Assembly (NCBI GenBank): GCA_956465555.1
Contig: OY101129.1
Location: 744,001 to 808,000 of the forward strand
Direction of reading: 5' to 3'
Length of the DNA: 64,000 bases
Source of the DNA: Nitzschia sp. pyKryTriq1
Taxonomy: Eukaryota > Bacillariophyta > Bacillariophyceae > Bacillariales > Bacillariaceae
Shown piece by piece: positions 8,254 to 18,446 of this stretch. Under the pieces are notes generated by a model that was given only the letters and a program-made list of their open reading frames with translations, ran no database searches and was not told the origin of the DNA. Both the position numbers and the translations under genes were made by a program. Each line of letters begins with the position of its first letter. The stretch's first letter is position 1.

Positions 8254-10275
8254 TCAACGTCTACCACGTCCCCCCTTGCGACCTCCCTGCGAAACCTTGA
8301 GATTGGCCGTGGACGGTCCTGCCGAAGAAGGAACGTTGCCCGCCCGGCGAGCGGCAGCATCCAAACGTTGGGCATCGGCTTGGGACCCTCCTCCTTGGGC
8401 CGATCGGCTATTTTGCCCTCGTCGTCGCGCCCGACTTCGCTCGTGTTTGGGAATCCATCGTTCGGCGTTGGGTTTGGTCGGACGATCGGGGTAATACTGA
8501 CCCTTTTCTTCCAAAGATTTCAAATAGGCTTCTCGCTTTCGTGCTCGTTGGCGGAGGACACTTTCCTTCGATCGAGTGGGTTTTGTTTCCTCCCCATTGG
8601 CTGCGGTGGCGGCAAGTGTAGCGCTGGTCTTATTGGTATTCGTCGATCGAGGTAATGCCTTTGTCTCCAGGGCTTCTCCATCAGTGACACCAGCACCCGC
8701 CGGATCCTCCACAGCCGCATCCAAAAGCGGAATGATAGTTTCAAAAAGCTTCGTAGATTTCTCATGTTGCTCGCTCATGGCCAAGGCTTGTACACGCTTC
8801 ACGTGGAATGCTAACTGATCACTGCTGCAGGCCGAAGGGGCCGGCAGACACTCCTCGTAAACCTTGGCGGCTTCTGCGTAATGACCTTGCTGCAATAGCA
8901 GATCAGCTCGATCTGTCGGACTACTGCTCCCCGCCTTGGTGCTTTTCGAAGAACCAGTTTCCAAGGCTTCCAAAGTTACCACAACCGCCGGTTGCGATTG
9001 AATCGACTTGGGCAAGGATTTCAAAAGAGCACACTTTTGCTCTTTTGTCGAGTTGGGATGCTGCAGCGCATGTAAATGCAATTGTACGTAGGCTATGGCA
9101 TGATCAATGGTCTCGCATGTCGGTTGCTGTGATTTGAGTCCCTCAAGGCGTTCTTCCAACTTGCCCATGGCGGCATTTGCATCCGCCTGCTTGGAAGATT
9201 GTTGCACATACGCGAGAATGACATCGATTCGTGCCTGCCACCACCATTCGGCGGGCGAGGAGGGTGGTGCATCCTTCTTTTTCTTCTTGTTTCCCAGTGT
9301 CATCTTTTTCAAGGATTGACACGACTCTTGACATTCTACAAACTGTTGCAAGTGATATTGTTGAACCGCCCGATTGTACCAATACATTCGAACTTGCAAG
9401 GCATTCCACTTTGGATGTGGTGAGTTCGCCAAAGGTTTATGTTGTAACAAGGATTGATTCAACTGGGCCACGGCCGTTTGGGGTGCGGTCCCTTTCGACA
9501 CGTCATATTGGACGTCGACGTCGTCGTTCTGCCAAAAGTGGTGACTCCAATTCCTATTGATTTCAATCGGAACCATATCGTCATCTGGCTCATCGCTAAT
9601 TCTACACTGGTCTGCGGCCACATCGATCCATTTCGAAGTCGAGGATCCCGCCAAACACTGCAATGTCCCCACATTCAATGCCAAATCACAATACTCCGGG
9701 TGCTCCTCCAAAAACGATACCGCTTGTTCGAGCAACAGAGGATGGGTGGTAGCCACATAGGGTACAGCTGTGGAAGTAACCACGGCTATAGCGTTCGTCA
9801 AGAGTTCCATTTGGCCATCCTCGTCAAGATGTTCTTCCTCATTCTTCAAGAGATCTTGATACACTCGCAGGGCCGGATTCATTTGATTCAAATGAAAGAA
9901 AGATTGCGCCAACAAATGTTGCTCCAACGGTGTCTCCTTCGAGGCCTGTTGCGACACTGCTTCGTATTCGTCCTGGCGGTACTGCGCATACAAGACCAAG
10001 TCCCGATTATTGTTGCTCTTGTTGTTGTTATTGCTTTGTTGGTGAGACGACGACGCCCACCACTCGGCAATCTTGGCATACTCTTGCTGCTGCAAATAAC
10101 ATTGCAAGAGGAGTCTCTGAACGCTATTGGCAACCCTAGGATCCAAGGTCTTTTTCTTTTTCAAGAGAGTATTACATCGAGTTGCAACCGTCGCGAAATC
10201 TTCTTCCACCCACGCGTCCACCAGCTCTTGCAGGGCGGTGAGAATCGACTCGTCGACGACGCTGCTGCTTGTCAT
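8254..10275 (-). CDS. SRP72: Signal recognition particle subunit SRP72
   Basis: A single-exon gene of 673 residues, close to the usual SRP72 length. SRP72 binds SRP68 and 7SL RNA in the S domain of the particle that targets ribosomes to the ER. The N-terminal three quarters are helical TPR-like repeats, for example VVDESILTALQELVDAWVEED, QRLLLQCYLQQQEYAKIAEWW and DLLLQQGHYAEAAKVYEECL. The C-terminal RNA-binding part is basic and includes YLKSLEEKGQYYPDRPTKP and, at about residue 605, ERWIPKHERSRARRRGQ. This matches the SRP72 signature P-x-ERW-(L/I)-P-x-x-ER. A Gly/Arg tail follows. A poly-Lys tract lies at about residues 36-41. Confidence 0.9.
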   Translation of the reverse strand: MTSSSVVDESILTALQELVDAWVEEDFATVATRCNTLLKKKKTLDPRVANSVQRLLLQCYLQQQEYAKIAEWWASSSHQQSNNNNKSNNNRDLVLYAQYRQDEYEAVSQQASKETPLEQHLLAQSFFHLNQMNPALRVYQDLLKNEEEHLDEDGQMELLTNAIAVVTSTAVPYVATTHPLLLEQAVSFLEEHPEYCDLALNVGTLQCLAGSSTSKWIDVAADQCRISDEPDDDMVPIEINRNWSHHFWQNDDVDVQYDVSKGTAPQTAVAQLNQSLLQHKPLANSPHPKWNALQVRMYWYNRAVQQYHLQQFVECQESCQSLKKMTLGNKKKKKDAPPSSPAEWWWQARIDVILAYVQQSSKQADANAAMGKLEERLEGLKSQQPTCETIDHAIAYVQLHLHALQHPNSTKEQKCALLKSLPKSIQSQPAVVVTLEALETGSSKSTKAGSSSPTDRADLLLQQGHYAEAAKVYEECLPAPSACSSDQLAFHVKRVQALAMSEQHEKSTKLFETIIPLLDAAVEDPAGAGVTDGEALETKALPRSTNTNKTSATLAATAANGEETKPTRSKESVLRQRARKREAYLKSLEEKGQYYPDRPTKPNAERWIPKHERSRARRRGQNSRSAQGGGSQADAQRLDAAARRAGNVPSSAGPSTANLKVSQGGRKGGRGRR

Positions 10276-11493
10276 TATTCTCAGAGTTTAATATTAGTAT
10301 TTTTGGATGGATTGTTTATTACTTCGCAGGGACGGGCAGAGCGAGTGTGGCTGTGAACACGTCGAGAGGTTTCGAGAACGGGATAAGATAGACTACGTGT
10401 AGTAGCTCAAGGTTATAGACTGGCAACAATGGAGCCTTATTGTTTGTTACAAGTACTGGTCGAGTGCATCCGAGATTCCAGTCAGTTGCCAGCGGGGCAT
10501 TGGATGTACCGGTACCAGCACTACCGCTAGCAACCCAACAGCAACGCATGCAAACTCCAACAAACCTTTCATCATCATCTCACCTCCGCGTGATCAGTGA
10601 TCAGGGGGTGGTGCCGGTCTGCCATCGTCGGGATGTGCGGTTCGCAGTTCGCAGCCTCACAAAACCCTCTCAACCCCAGCCGACGCGACGGGGGGAACAT
10701 ACTGGGGGCGCTGGCGGCGGGATGATGGAGGGGGAGGAATAATTCATTCATCATCATCGAGTCGAGGTAGTCGTTGAATGCGCTACGTCCGCCCATTTTT
10801 ACATATTCAGGCGAGTGTGCTTCTCAGGAAACCGCGCGCGGGGCGGCCACACCAATCTTCTCCGTCGGAAGGTGGTGTCAACCGCAACCTCGTGTTGTAC
10901 TGGAACGGTACCGTATCATGGCCACAAAATCGGAATGCTGAGATCCAACAGGGAATGCGCTAATAACATTTGAGAACTCTAGCAATCAAGGGCATGATGC
11001 TCATATTTAAATTAAATATCAATCTGGAAGTCAACAAGACCCAGGTTTCACATTCATTCACTCCAACATCATCATCCAGCCACTCCGACAAACCGACAGA
11101 GGCGGAATTGCAGCACCTTCGCTCGCCCAGCCAAAGCATCTGGCGTGTTGGATGGCCTTCGAAGATTCCCAAGTTCGTACCGGCGGTACGTAACGTTGTA
11201 GGCAGATGGTGGAACATGCAAAGTACCTGAATTTGTAAGAAGGAGTAGACTGTACTGATGGTATCGTCGCCATTATTTCCCCCCTTCGCCCGATAGAATC
11301 TTCAATGAATCTGAAAATGATTTTGATGCGAAGTGTCACGGATATGGGAAGCTGTCGACAAAGAATGTGAAGGGTAGCAGTGCATTTCCATGGAAGACAA
11401 ATCTCATTTCATTCTTTGGATCGTTTTCGACACCAATTTGTTGTCCCATAGTTTTCATATAGGTCCATCCGAACAACAAAGACTTCTGCAATC
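10276..11493. promoter_or_regulatory. Large divergent spacer between SRP72 and the PiT gene
   Basis: At about 1.2 kb this is one of the longest gene-free stretches. It must hold promoters for both flanking genes. GTAC/ACCGGT-rich pieces occur near 10440-10535 (ATGTACCGGTACCAGCACTA) and 10895-10920 (GGAACGGTACCGTATC). Open frames inside are short, lack protein-like composition and are not annotated. Confidence 0.5.
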
Positions 11494-13357
11494 ATGGCCG
11501 ATGAAGGAACTCTCACCGAGTATCTTTGGATCGTCGTCGTTGGCTGCATCTTCGGCTTCGTGTATGCCTTTGGCATCGGAGCCAACGATGTTGCCAACGC
11601 CTTCGCCTCTTCCGTTTCCTCCAAGTCTTTGACCCTCAAGCAGGCTATCATCTGCGCTGGTATCTTTGAGTTCTGTGGAGCTCTCTTTCTCGGCGCCGCG
11701 GTGGCCGACACTATCCGAGGAAAGCTGATTGACGTCAGTCTTTACGAAGACCAACCTGAAATCCTACTTCTTGGCATGTTCACTTCAATCTTCACAGCGA
11801 CATTCATGCTTCTCGGCGCCACCTACTTTGGTCTGCCGGTATCTACAACACACACTATTGTTGGCTGTATCATCGGCTTCTCTGTCGCTGCAGAGGGTTT
11901 TGATTCCGTGGACATGGAAGGAACGAAGAAGATCTTCATCAGCTGGATTGTTTCGCCTTTGATTTCTGGAACGGCTTCCTTCATTCTCTTTGGATTGCTT
12001 CGGCTGTTTGTCCTCCGAACCGAGCATTCTTATCAACGTGCCTACTACACCTTCCCTATTGTCCTCTTTGTCGGTATCTTTATCAATGTCTTTTACATCT
12101 TGAAGAAGTAAGTGTTGCTACCACTCGTGAACAAATAGCAATGTCAAAACAAACAGACGCTCACACATCCGGCTCCACGACTTTGATCATTTTCTTTTAT
12201 CTCTTTACAGAGTCGGCAACAACTTTGATACAGATGTACGTGTATATTATTTTTCAACACTACTGTTCTTCTCACGATTATTTGGAACAACAAGCAAGGA
12301 TCCATCATCATCATTGTCCTCACTTATTTCTTCTTGCCCGCCGTTGTTCAACGTCATCGTTCCGTAATCATAGGAGCTCCCAAAAACCATTACTTTCCCA
12401 TCTGCCGCTGGAGCAGGAGTCCTTGTCGCATTGCTCTGGATCTATCCCATGGGCCCATACGCCAAGAAGAGGGTCGAAGCTGGCGCGGTCGTTCTCGCCG
12501 AAGGCGCCGCTGCGAAGCACGATTCAGATGATGCTGCAACCCACAAGACTGCTCGACCTTCTGGACACCCCGTTGAAGAAGGGTCCGATGACAACATCAA
12601 GGCGGATGTCGAGTCCGAGGAGATTGTTGATGTGGACAAACAGGACGAAGAAAAATCATCCCCTGAACAACCTAGCGAACAGCCCACCGAGCCCACCGAC
12701 CCCGCCAAGAGGTCAAGCATGCTTAAACGAGCTTCTCAATCATTTGCAGAGAACACATACAAGCAGGACCTTCACAGGCAAAGCATGGAAGAGAACGCCG
12801 GTGCAAAGGACATTTGGGACAACGCTGAGAAGTATGATGAAAATGCTGAGATGATGTTCACTTACTTGCAGGTCTTCACCGCATGCCTGAACTCATTCGC
12901 TCACGGAGCCAACGACGTCGCCAATGCGATCGCCCCGGTTAGCGCCATGATTTACATCTACCAGACAGGCGTTGTGGACACCAGTAAGGTCCCCGTCCAA
13001 AAGTGGATTCTCGCCTATGGAGGTATCGGTATTGTTCTTGGTCTCCTATTGTATGGCTACAAGGTGATGAAGAGTATCGGATACAAACTCACGATGATGT
13101 CCCCCTCTCGCGGCGCCTGCGCCGAGCTTGCGGCATCTTTGACCGTTGTCACTGCATCATACTTTGAGCTTCCCGTCTCCTCGACCCAAGTGATTGTCGG
13201 TGCCGTTTCCGGTATTGGCTTGGCTCAGGGATGGCGAAACGTCCAATGGTTGTTCTTGCTTCGCGTCTGCGTTGGGTGGGTCGTGATCTTTTTCGTCTCG
13301 GCGGTCTTGTCTGCCGGAGTCTTCTCTTTCATGGCCTACTCCCCTTCATTGATGTAA
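11494..13357 (+). CDS. PiT-family sodium/phosphate symporter
   Basis: Three exons (11494..12107, 12211..12235, 12374..13357) encode 540 residues. The family (SLC20/Pho89) imports phosphate with Na+ or H+. The duplicated signature is present in both halves: [15 protein letters not shown] at about residues 29-43 and [16 protein letters not shown] at about 389-404. A large hydrophilic loop (about residues 250-370, rich in Asp/Glu/Lys) separates the halves, as in eukaryotic PiT. Introns are 12108..12210 (GTAAGT...TTTACAG) and 12236..12373 (GTACGT...ATCATAG). Exon 2 is only 25 nt and encodes VGNNFDTD; its junction with [20 protein letters not shown] restores the conserved family segment. No plastid presequence is seen, so the plasma membrane is likely. 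Regulation by phosphate is not visible. Confidence 0.9.
12211..12235 (+). other. 25-nt microexon of the PiT gene
   Basis: It is bounded by TTTACAG and GTACGTG. It completes one Lys codon and adds eight codons (VGNNFDTD), keeping frame from exon 1 (two bases over) to exon 3 (phase 0). Confidence 0.8.
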
Positions 13358-13675
13358 ACATATGTATAGCGATAACATGATGCTCAACGCCGCGCGCGAT
13401 GATGGTATCAGACGATAAAAACTTGTTCGCTGCACGTCTGTGATTTCGCCATCGCCCTTCATTGATGTCGGTAGTTGTAGACTAGTCTACTACTAAGAGT
13501 AGTATAGTAGTTGTGGCGTCGACTCGTCCTCTCTAGTAGAGTAGAGTGATTACGGTAGAGGCCTACCGGTAGGGTGTCTGCAAGTGCACTGCACAAAGTT
13601 CGAGCTTCTTGGACATACGCGACGACTCATCGAATACTTTTAGGAGTACAAAAAGCTTTTGCAATAACTAGCTGT
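13358..13675. other. Convergent 3' spacer
   Basis: This lies between the ends of the PiT gene and the minus-strand membrane protein. It holds CTAGT/TAGTAG repeats and a 12-bp palindrome CCTACCGGTAGG at 13562-13573. No gene is seen. Confidence 0.5.
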
Positions 13676-15328
13676 TCATTGTCGTACTGTAGTTCCGTTC
13701 AGGTCGCCTTGGTTGGTTCCATTTCTGAAGGCAGCAGCAAGAGTTGAGAATGAAATATTTTTTCTCGATTGATCTAGTGCTGGAAGGGACGAGAAAATAT
13801 CCAGACGGGGAGTGCCTTGGATGCTATCGAGCCACTTGGAATATCGCTCTGGTGTGACCAGTCCGATTTTTAAAGGATGGTACATTCCCCAGACTCCTGG
13901 TTTCTTCCGAATACATTCCTTCAGCTTCGGAGCGGCGTCGTTCCCATCAAGGGCCTTATACATGGTGCACAACGGAAGGTCTTCGACAGAGCAGGGCGGG
14001 GGGACACGCGCAGCGAAGGAATTAGCAGTTGTCATTGGTTTGTCCTGGGTGTTCGGAGCTCCTCTACTACTGTCATCCAATGCTCGTTTTTGGGCCGCTG
14101 CCTTCGAAGACATTTTGTGCGTCTTTTCGGTAACCCATCGGACAATCGTTGGAACCGCGCATTCCAGGAATACTTTTCTCTGAATGTGGGGCTTTGCGGC
14201 TCGTTCAAAAATATCACTGTATTGTAAGGGAACGTAAAGAAAATCCGATCGACGTATCATGGGAAACGAAAACCGATAAGTTATGCGAGAAAGCAGGGTG
14301 TTCCTGGAAGGAGTCTTGATGGTGGTGGTGGTGATATTTGAGTAGTCAGCAAAGTCCTCCCACCAATCATCATATTTGGAAAGCATTGCTATTTGTGGTC
14401 GCAAGCACCTTTTCCAGTGAGCCCAATTTGGCAAGACCTGAATGAGACTTTCAATAGTGCGATGGATTGTTCGATTCTTCCCTGACGCGGCGTCGAGCGG
14501 AGTATGTTCAAATCGGGAAATCGGTAGTACCACCTCTGAAAATCCGGTACCGTTTTGCCATCGTTGCCGTCTGCGCTCAACGTAAATAGAATAGAACTGT
14601 GGTGGCTCGCTCCTGTGTTTGTGTGATCGTATAATTGAGTCCGTCGGCAACGACTTTCGACCATTGTAGAGTCTTGTGATGTTGAGGAGAGCATCGTCAT
14701 GGACATATAAAACTGCCTGGGGTACCACTTGTTGTTGTTGACCACTATTACCACCATGAGATAACAAGGGGCTGCTCGTCAATTTTTTGTAGCGAAGCAT
14801 CGTGTCCAAAAGATTCTTGGTTGGTGAGACAAAACCGCTGTCATTCCATCCAACTTGGAATTCGATCCCTGCTTCCTCAAGTTTTTCTTGGGTCTCGATG
14901 GGAAAAGGACCCGCCACAATGATTTGCGCGAAGTATCTAGACCAAATGTTAAACCAGTCACGCACGGAATCAAAGGGAATATCACCATAGTTGAATTGGC
15001 CCATGAGAACCACGTTGGAAATAGGAAGAATAATATTCTCGGACAAGTCGGCTTGGTTTGCTTCTTCCTGTTCAGAGTAATCATGATGAAGAAAGCGGGT
15101 CTTGTAGTCGTCACCACCGAGGAATAACATTTCAGTCGAAAGGCTGACACACACAAGAAGCCCACATGCTGCAAGTATGGCACGACGAGGAAGAAGAATT
15201 GTCCGTCTCTTCTTCTTTTCTTCTCGCGGCACCACGGGTGCTGGTGGTGCTAGCAACCTTCCTCCTTTCTTCTCTCCATGTTGGTGATCAGCAGCGTCAT
15301 GGTCGTCCTGTCGTTCTTGCATGATCAT
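13676..15328 (-). CDS. Type II membrane protein, possible Golgi glycosyltransferase
   Basis: A single-exon gene of 550 residues. A basic cytosolic-type N-terminus ends KKKRRTILLPRR. One hydrophobic segment (about residues 48-70, AILAACGLLVCVSLSTEMLF) follows, then a large lumenal-type domain with several NxS/T sites (NDSG, NITR, NGTG, NRTI). The strand-like start NVVLMGQFNYGDIPFD, the motif QAVLYVHDDALLN (a possible acidic metal-binding DD) and paired aromatic segments resemble GT-A glycosyltransferases. I cannot assign a CAZy family from sequence alone. The C-terminus is Ser/Thr-rich. A heptamer minisatellite lies about 80 bp upstream of the start. Confidence 0.62.
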   Translation of the reverse strand: MIMQERQDDHDAADHQHGEKKGGRLLAPPAPVVPREEKKKRRTILLPRRAILAACGLLVCVSLSTEMLFLGGDDYKTRFLHHDYSEQEEANQADLSENIILPISNVVLMGQFNYGDIPFDSVRDWFNIWSRYFAQIIVAGPFPIETQEKLEEAGIEFQVGWNDSGFVSPTKNLLDTMLRYKKLTSSPLLSHGGNSGQQQQVVPQAVLYVHDDALLNITRLYNGRKSLPTDSIIRSHKHRSEPPQFYSIYVERRRQRWQNGTGFSEVVLPISRFEHTPLDAASGKNRTIHRTIESLIQVLPNWAHWKRCLRPQIAMLSKYDDWWEDFADYSNITTTTIKTPSRNTLLSRITYRFSFPMIRRSDFLYVPLQYSDIFERAAKPHIQRKVFLECAVPTIVRWVTEKTHKMSSKAAAQKRALDDSSRGAPNTQDKPMTTANSFAARVPPPCSVEDLPLCTMYKALDGNDAAPKLKECIRKKPGVWGMYHPLKIGLVTPERYSKWLDSIQGTPRLDIFSSLPALDQSRKNISFSTLAAAFRNGTNQGDLNGTTVRQ

Positions 15329-15944
15329 GGTGTTGCCTCCTCAAGTAGTAGTCCTTCTTGGATAGCAAGAGGGGTACTCCGATCCTGTTCTTCTTGTTGT
15401 GGTGGTGGATGGGCGATGGGCGATGGGCGATGGGCGATGGGCGATGGGCGATGGGCGATGGGCGAGTGCGAAGTGCGAGAGGAGGGAGGAGGACGAAGTA
15501 ATGTATGGTACTTGTACGTTCGTGTGCTGGAATGTTGATAGTTTGTAAATACAATACTGCTTCATCTTTCCATCAGTCGTGTTCAACGGTCCCTTCTGAT
15601 TCTCAATTCTCACTGCTACTACGGTACATACTACTACTAATAGTTGTTGTTGTTTTCAAGCTCCAGTGGAATAGTACTGTACTCCTACTGCTACTACTAC
15701 TACTACTAGAGTCCACTGAGTCAATCAGTGGACTGTGTTGTGTCGTCAAAAAATCGTTCCGGCCGGCGGAAGAGAGATTCATTCATTGCTCTCGACCGTC
15801 AATAGTAACTAAATTAGACAGAGCACTTTTTCGCTGCTTTACGATATACTTACTACTAGAGAGCTAGTAGAGATGCACCGGGTACATAGTCGGCGGTAGA
15901 ATAGTATTGTCTCGTTTGTATGAATATTATTTTATTTTCAATCT
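15329..15944. promoter_or_regulatory. Spacer with minisatellite and a hairpin
   Basis: It holds the upstream region of the minus-strand membrane protein and the 3' side of the CRAL-TRIO gene. It includes a GATGGGC minisatellite (15408-15463), a CTA triplet run (about 15688-15709), and a hairpin at 15711-15733 with a 9-bp stem GTCCACTGA/TCAGTGGAC and a 5-nt loop. No gene is supported. Confidence 0.55.
15408..15463. repeat. Heptamer minisatellite, eight GATGGGC units
   Basis: Eight perfect head-to-tail copies of GATGGGC are seen, bounded by GGTGGTG on the left and a partial GA on the right. It lies 80 bp upstream of the minus-strand start at 15328, within the likely promoter or 5' leader. Confidence 0.95.
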
Positions 15945-16922
15945 CTATCTTCGTAACGTTTCATCAAAGGCCTCATCAAATTTGAGTTCAAATAAGTATT
16001 CCTCCAAATCAAACGCTCGATTCTTGCCACCTTTCGGACACATGAACGAAGGCATCTCCTCCAGGTCGTATAAATCAACGAGCTTGGCCTTGTTCTTTTC
16101 CCCCGTAACAAACTGAATCTTACTTCGTGTATTTGTTCCCACGAACGGTGAAAATACCTTCCATAGCATAGAAAAGGATGTGGGGCAGTCCAAGAGGAAA
16201 ATCTTGTTGATTTGCCCGGCGTAGTGGCTTCGAAGAGTCGTTAAAAATTCCTTGCCGATATCTATCGGCGGCGAATGCTTGAGCAAGGAAAACCCCGAAA
16301 AGTCCACCACTGCATTGATGGTATGATCTTGCGACTTGCTACAAGCAATCGCACGTTCGATCGAGTAGAGCGCCTCCTTCAAATGCCATTCCTTGTCGAA
16401 GCCTCGAGTGTTCCTTGGAATAAAAAAGAGCGTTGATCGCCCCTCTTTGTCGTATCCCTGTACGAAGAACTTTTGTTCCGAGAGATTCTTTTGGAGGTTT
16501 GTAGCATAATCGCTATGACTGTCGTCAAAGGCTTTCATGAGTCCTTCCACGTCGTAATCCTCGCGGAAATGCAGGGTCTTTTTGACCTTTTGGGTTGCCA
16601 GTTCCACATCGCCCTGTTTGGAGTCCAAGTACCGGCGGCAGATTCGAGCGGCAAACATGTCTCTTTGGGGAAGCGAGGGATGTTGCACATACTCGTAAGA
16701 GGCCCTAGCCGCGGTTTCCAATTCCTCGTTGCTGAGCTGCTCGAGGATCTGCAGGACTTCCGAATCTTGCTCAGCCTGGTAGTGGCCACCCAATTCGAGC
16801 GTCGAGGATCGTCGACGCTTCGACATTCTTCGAAATACTTCGGTGGTAGTAGGACAAGATAATATGTCTACGTCTTGGACCTGTTCTTCTTCTGCTGCTG
16901 CTTCTTGGCGACGAGTTTTCAT
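15945..16922 (-). CDS. Sec14-like CRAL-TRIO lipid-transfer protein
   Basis: A single-exon gene of 325 residues. Such proteins carry phosphatidylinositol or other lipids between membranes. Residues about 70-125 form the CRAL-TRIO N-terminal helical part (RDMFAARICRRYLDSKQGDVELATQKVKKTLHFRE). The lipid-binding domain follows, with FFVQGYDKEGRSTLFFIPRNT, a basic KEALYSIERAIA helix, the strand TINAVVDFSGFSLL, and RSHYAGQINKIFLLDCPTSF, the gating-helix region (YPE-type in yeast Sec14), then WKVFSPFVGTNTRSKIQFV. The divergent neighbour to the right starts about 870 bp away. No targeting sequence is seen. Confidence 0.85.
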   Translation of the reverse strand: MKTRRQEAAAEEEQVQDVDILSCPTTTEVFRRMSKRRRSSTLELGGHYQAEQDSEVLQILEQLSNEELETAARASYEYVQHPSLPQRDMFAARICRRYLDSKQGDVELATQKVKKTLHFREDYDVEGLMKAFDDSHSDYATNLQKNLSEQKFFVQGYDKEGRSTLFFIPRNTRGFDKEWHLKEALYSIERAIACSKSQDHTINAVVDFSGFSLLKHSPPIDIGKEFLTTLRSHYAGQINKIFLLDCPTSFSMLWKVFSPFVGTNTRSKIQFVTGEKNKAKLVDLYDLEEMPSFMCPKGGKNRAFDLEEYLFELKFDEAFDETLRR

Positions 16923-17792
16923 TGTTTACAAACAATTATCTATTTGGATTGAGTGAATTAATACTGGTGTATACTTGTACCGGTAGGCTCTCGGAAGCAG
17001 TTGTGAATCTTGTTTTATGACTTCTTCAGCATGCGCTGAGGTGGATGGTTGCGTGTTGTAAATCTCTGTGCCCGCAAAAGCTAAGCTTCTCCGTCGTCGT
17101 GCCGTGCGCGTCACCGTTCTCTTATGGAGCAGTCTTCGCACACTTCTTTCCACAGTAGTGTTTATACGTGGATTTCTACGTGTACTAACTGCATGCGGCC
17201 TTTTCAATCACACCACAAGATCATCACACCTTCTTGGCGGGTCGGTGGGGATGGATGGGTGCTCCGGTCTTGCTCCGGTGTTCGCCATCCAGTGCTCAGG
17301 TGGGTGTGCGTTCGGATTAGTCAATTTTTCCGGTCCTTCTTTTTACCTACCGGCACCATAGTACCGGTTCGTACTGTACTTGTACCAAGCTTGTACCAGG
17401 TACATAGAGTTCTTTTACGGCAGTCTGTCTCGCTGCAGGGGGGTTGGACATAAGGGCATCTCATCAAAACCATTAAATAAAGTCGAATTCCAAGCGAACT
17501 TGTCCGAGTTCGTGGTGCACTCGGACATAGGGAAGGGGGCACTCGGACACACAAATCATTGGCTAAGACATGTCCCACAAATGGACCCTTCGTCGGGGCT
17601 ATTGTTGGGAGGAGCTGTCGATCAAACGAGTCGTCGACTCTGAGGTCTCTCTCGATAAAATGGCGCGAATTCTTCTTCCGTGTGACCGACAGGAACAATG
17701 ACAACAACTGCTTCCGACGACGAGACAATCAATAATTCATCAGCATCGCCCACAAGTACAACTCTCCATCATCGCCACAATTGTATTGCAAG
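16923..17792. promoter_or_regulatory. Divergent spacer, GTAC-rich
   Basis: About 870 bp lie upstream of the CRAL-TRIO gene and the + strand hypothetical. GTAC/CCGGTA clusters are at 16970-16985 and 17340-17403 (ATAGTACCGGTTCGTACTG, CTTGTACCAAGCTTGTACC). No gene is supported. Confidence 0.5.
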
Positions 17793-18446
17793 ATGAGTAG
17801 TGCCAGTAACCCATACGCTAATGCTGCAAGGTCCAAGAAGACTTTGGATGCTCTGAAAAAGTCTCAGGAGAGACTTGAGCAGCAGAAGAAGAAGCTTGAT
17901 GAAACCACCGAAATGAGCACTCAACCACCATCAACATCGCATCGCACGCAACGCCAGAGGGCAAAGAAGTCCAAGAAGTCAGGTGGTGCCAAGAAAACGG
18001 TTGAGAATGGGCTCCAAAAGCTTGCTGAGCAATCTTTGGGTGATGCTACTGGTGGGATAGCACTGTTGAATGAGGATGACAGCGATGATGACGATGACGA
18101 CTACCGTGAGTGGGACCATGATGATGCGCAAATGCCAACGCCAATTGTTGATCGTTTTCCATTCATGACGACTCGACGAGGACCTGGAGTTCGAACGAAG
18201 ATGATGTATAATTTTGCAAACCTTCAAACGGTGGGAGTGGCCTTGGGACGATTTGTGAAAATGATCAACGAAGGTTACATGCTTAATTATAGCATGGAGT
18301 GGATGTCATATATGGATAGTCTCCATTTTCCTTTTTCCCTTTTCTTCTCCCTACAAGCAAAAAAAATGCCTCTTTTACTGGTATTGTACGAGTATTCTCG
18401 CGGCTACCTGTTCGTACTGGTACCAGGTACTCGTAACGGATACTAG
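17793..18446 (+). CDS. Hypothetical protein, possibly a truncated gene fragment
   Basis: An open frame of 217 residues from the ATG in AAGATGAGTAG. I do not recognise it. The first half reads like protein: a Lys/Gln-rich helix (KKTLDALKKSQERLEQQKKKLDE), a basic patch and an acidic run DEDDSDDDDDD-like segment. The segment PTPIVDRFPFMTTRRGPGVRTKMMYNFANLQ also looks coding. After about residue 175 the frame runs into GTAC-rich DNA of the kind found in spacers here (18395-18440), so the C-terminus is suspect. Either an unseen intron removes it or this is a fragment of a longer gene. Confidence 0.38.
   Translation: MSSASNPYANAARSKKTLDALKKSQERLEQQKKKLDETTEMSTQPPSTSHRTQRQRAKKSKKSGGAKKTVENGLQKLAEQSLGDATGGIALLNEDDSDDDDDDYREWDHDDAQMPTPIVDRFPFMTTRRGPGVRTKMMYNFANLQTVGVALGRFVKMINEGYMLNYSMEWMSYMDSLHFPFSLFFSLQAKKMPLLLVLYEYSRGYLFVLVPGTRNGY

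Noticed and set aside
9454-10356. 300-residue plus-strand frame opposite SRP72
   Set aside because: It is antisense to the clear SRP72 gene; composition (Ile/Leu/Arg/His-rich) is that of a shadow frame.
12295-12360. Alternative exon in the PiT gene reading [21 protein letters not shown]
   Set aside because: It is in frame after the microexon but leads into a non-conserved frame. The acceptor at 12373 instead gives [15 protein letters not shown], the conserved PiT segment, so this stretch is intron.
12141-12854. 237-residue frame across the PiT introns and exon 3
   Set aside because: It overlaps the real exon in another frame and crosses splice sites.
15408-15463. Possible CRISPR-like or telomere-like repeat
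   Set aside because: Units are 7 nt, directly adjacent, with no spacers; it is a simple minisatellite and not a telomere repeat array.
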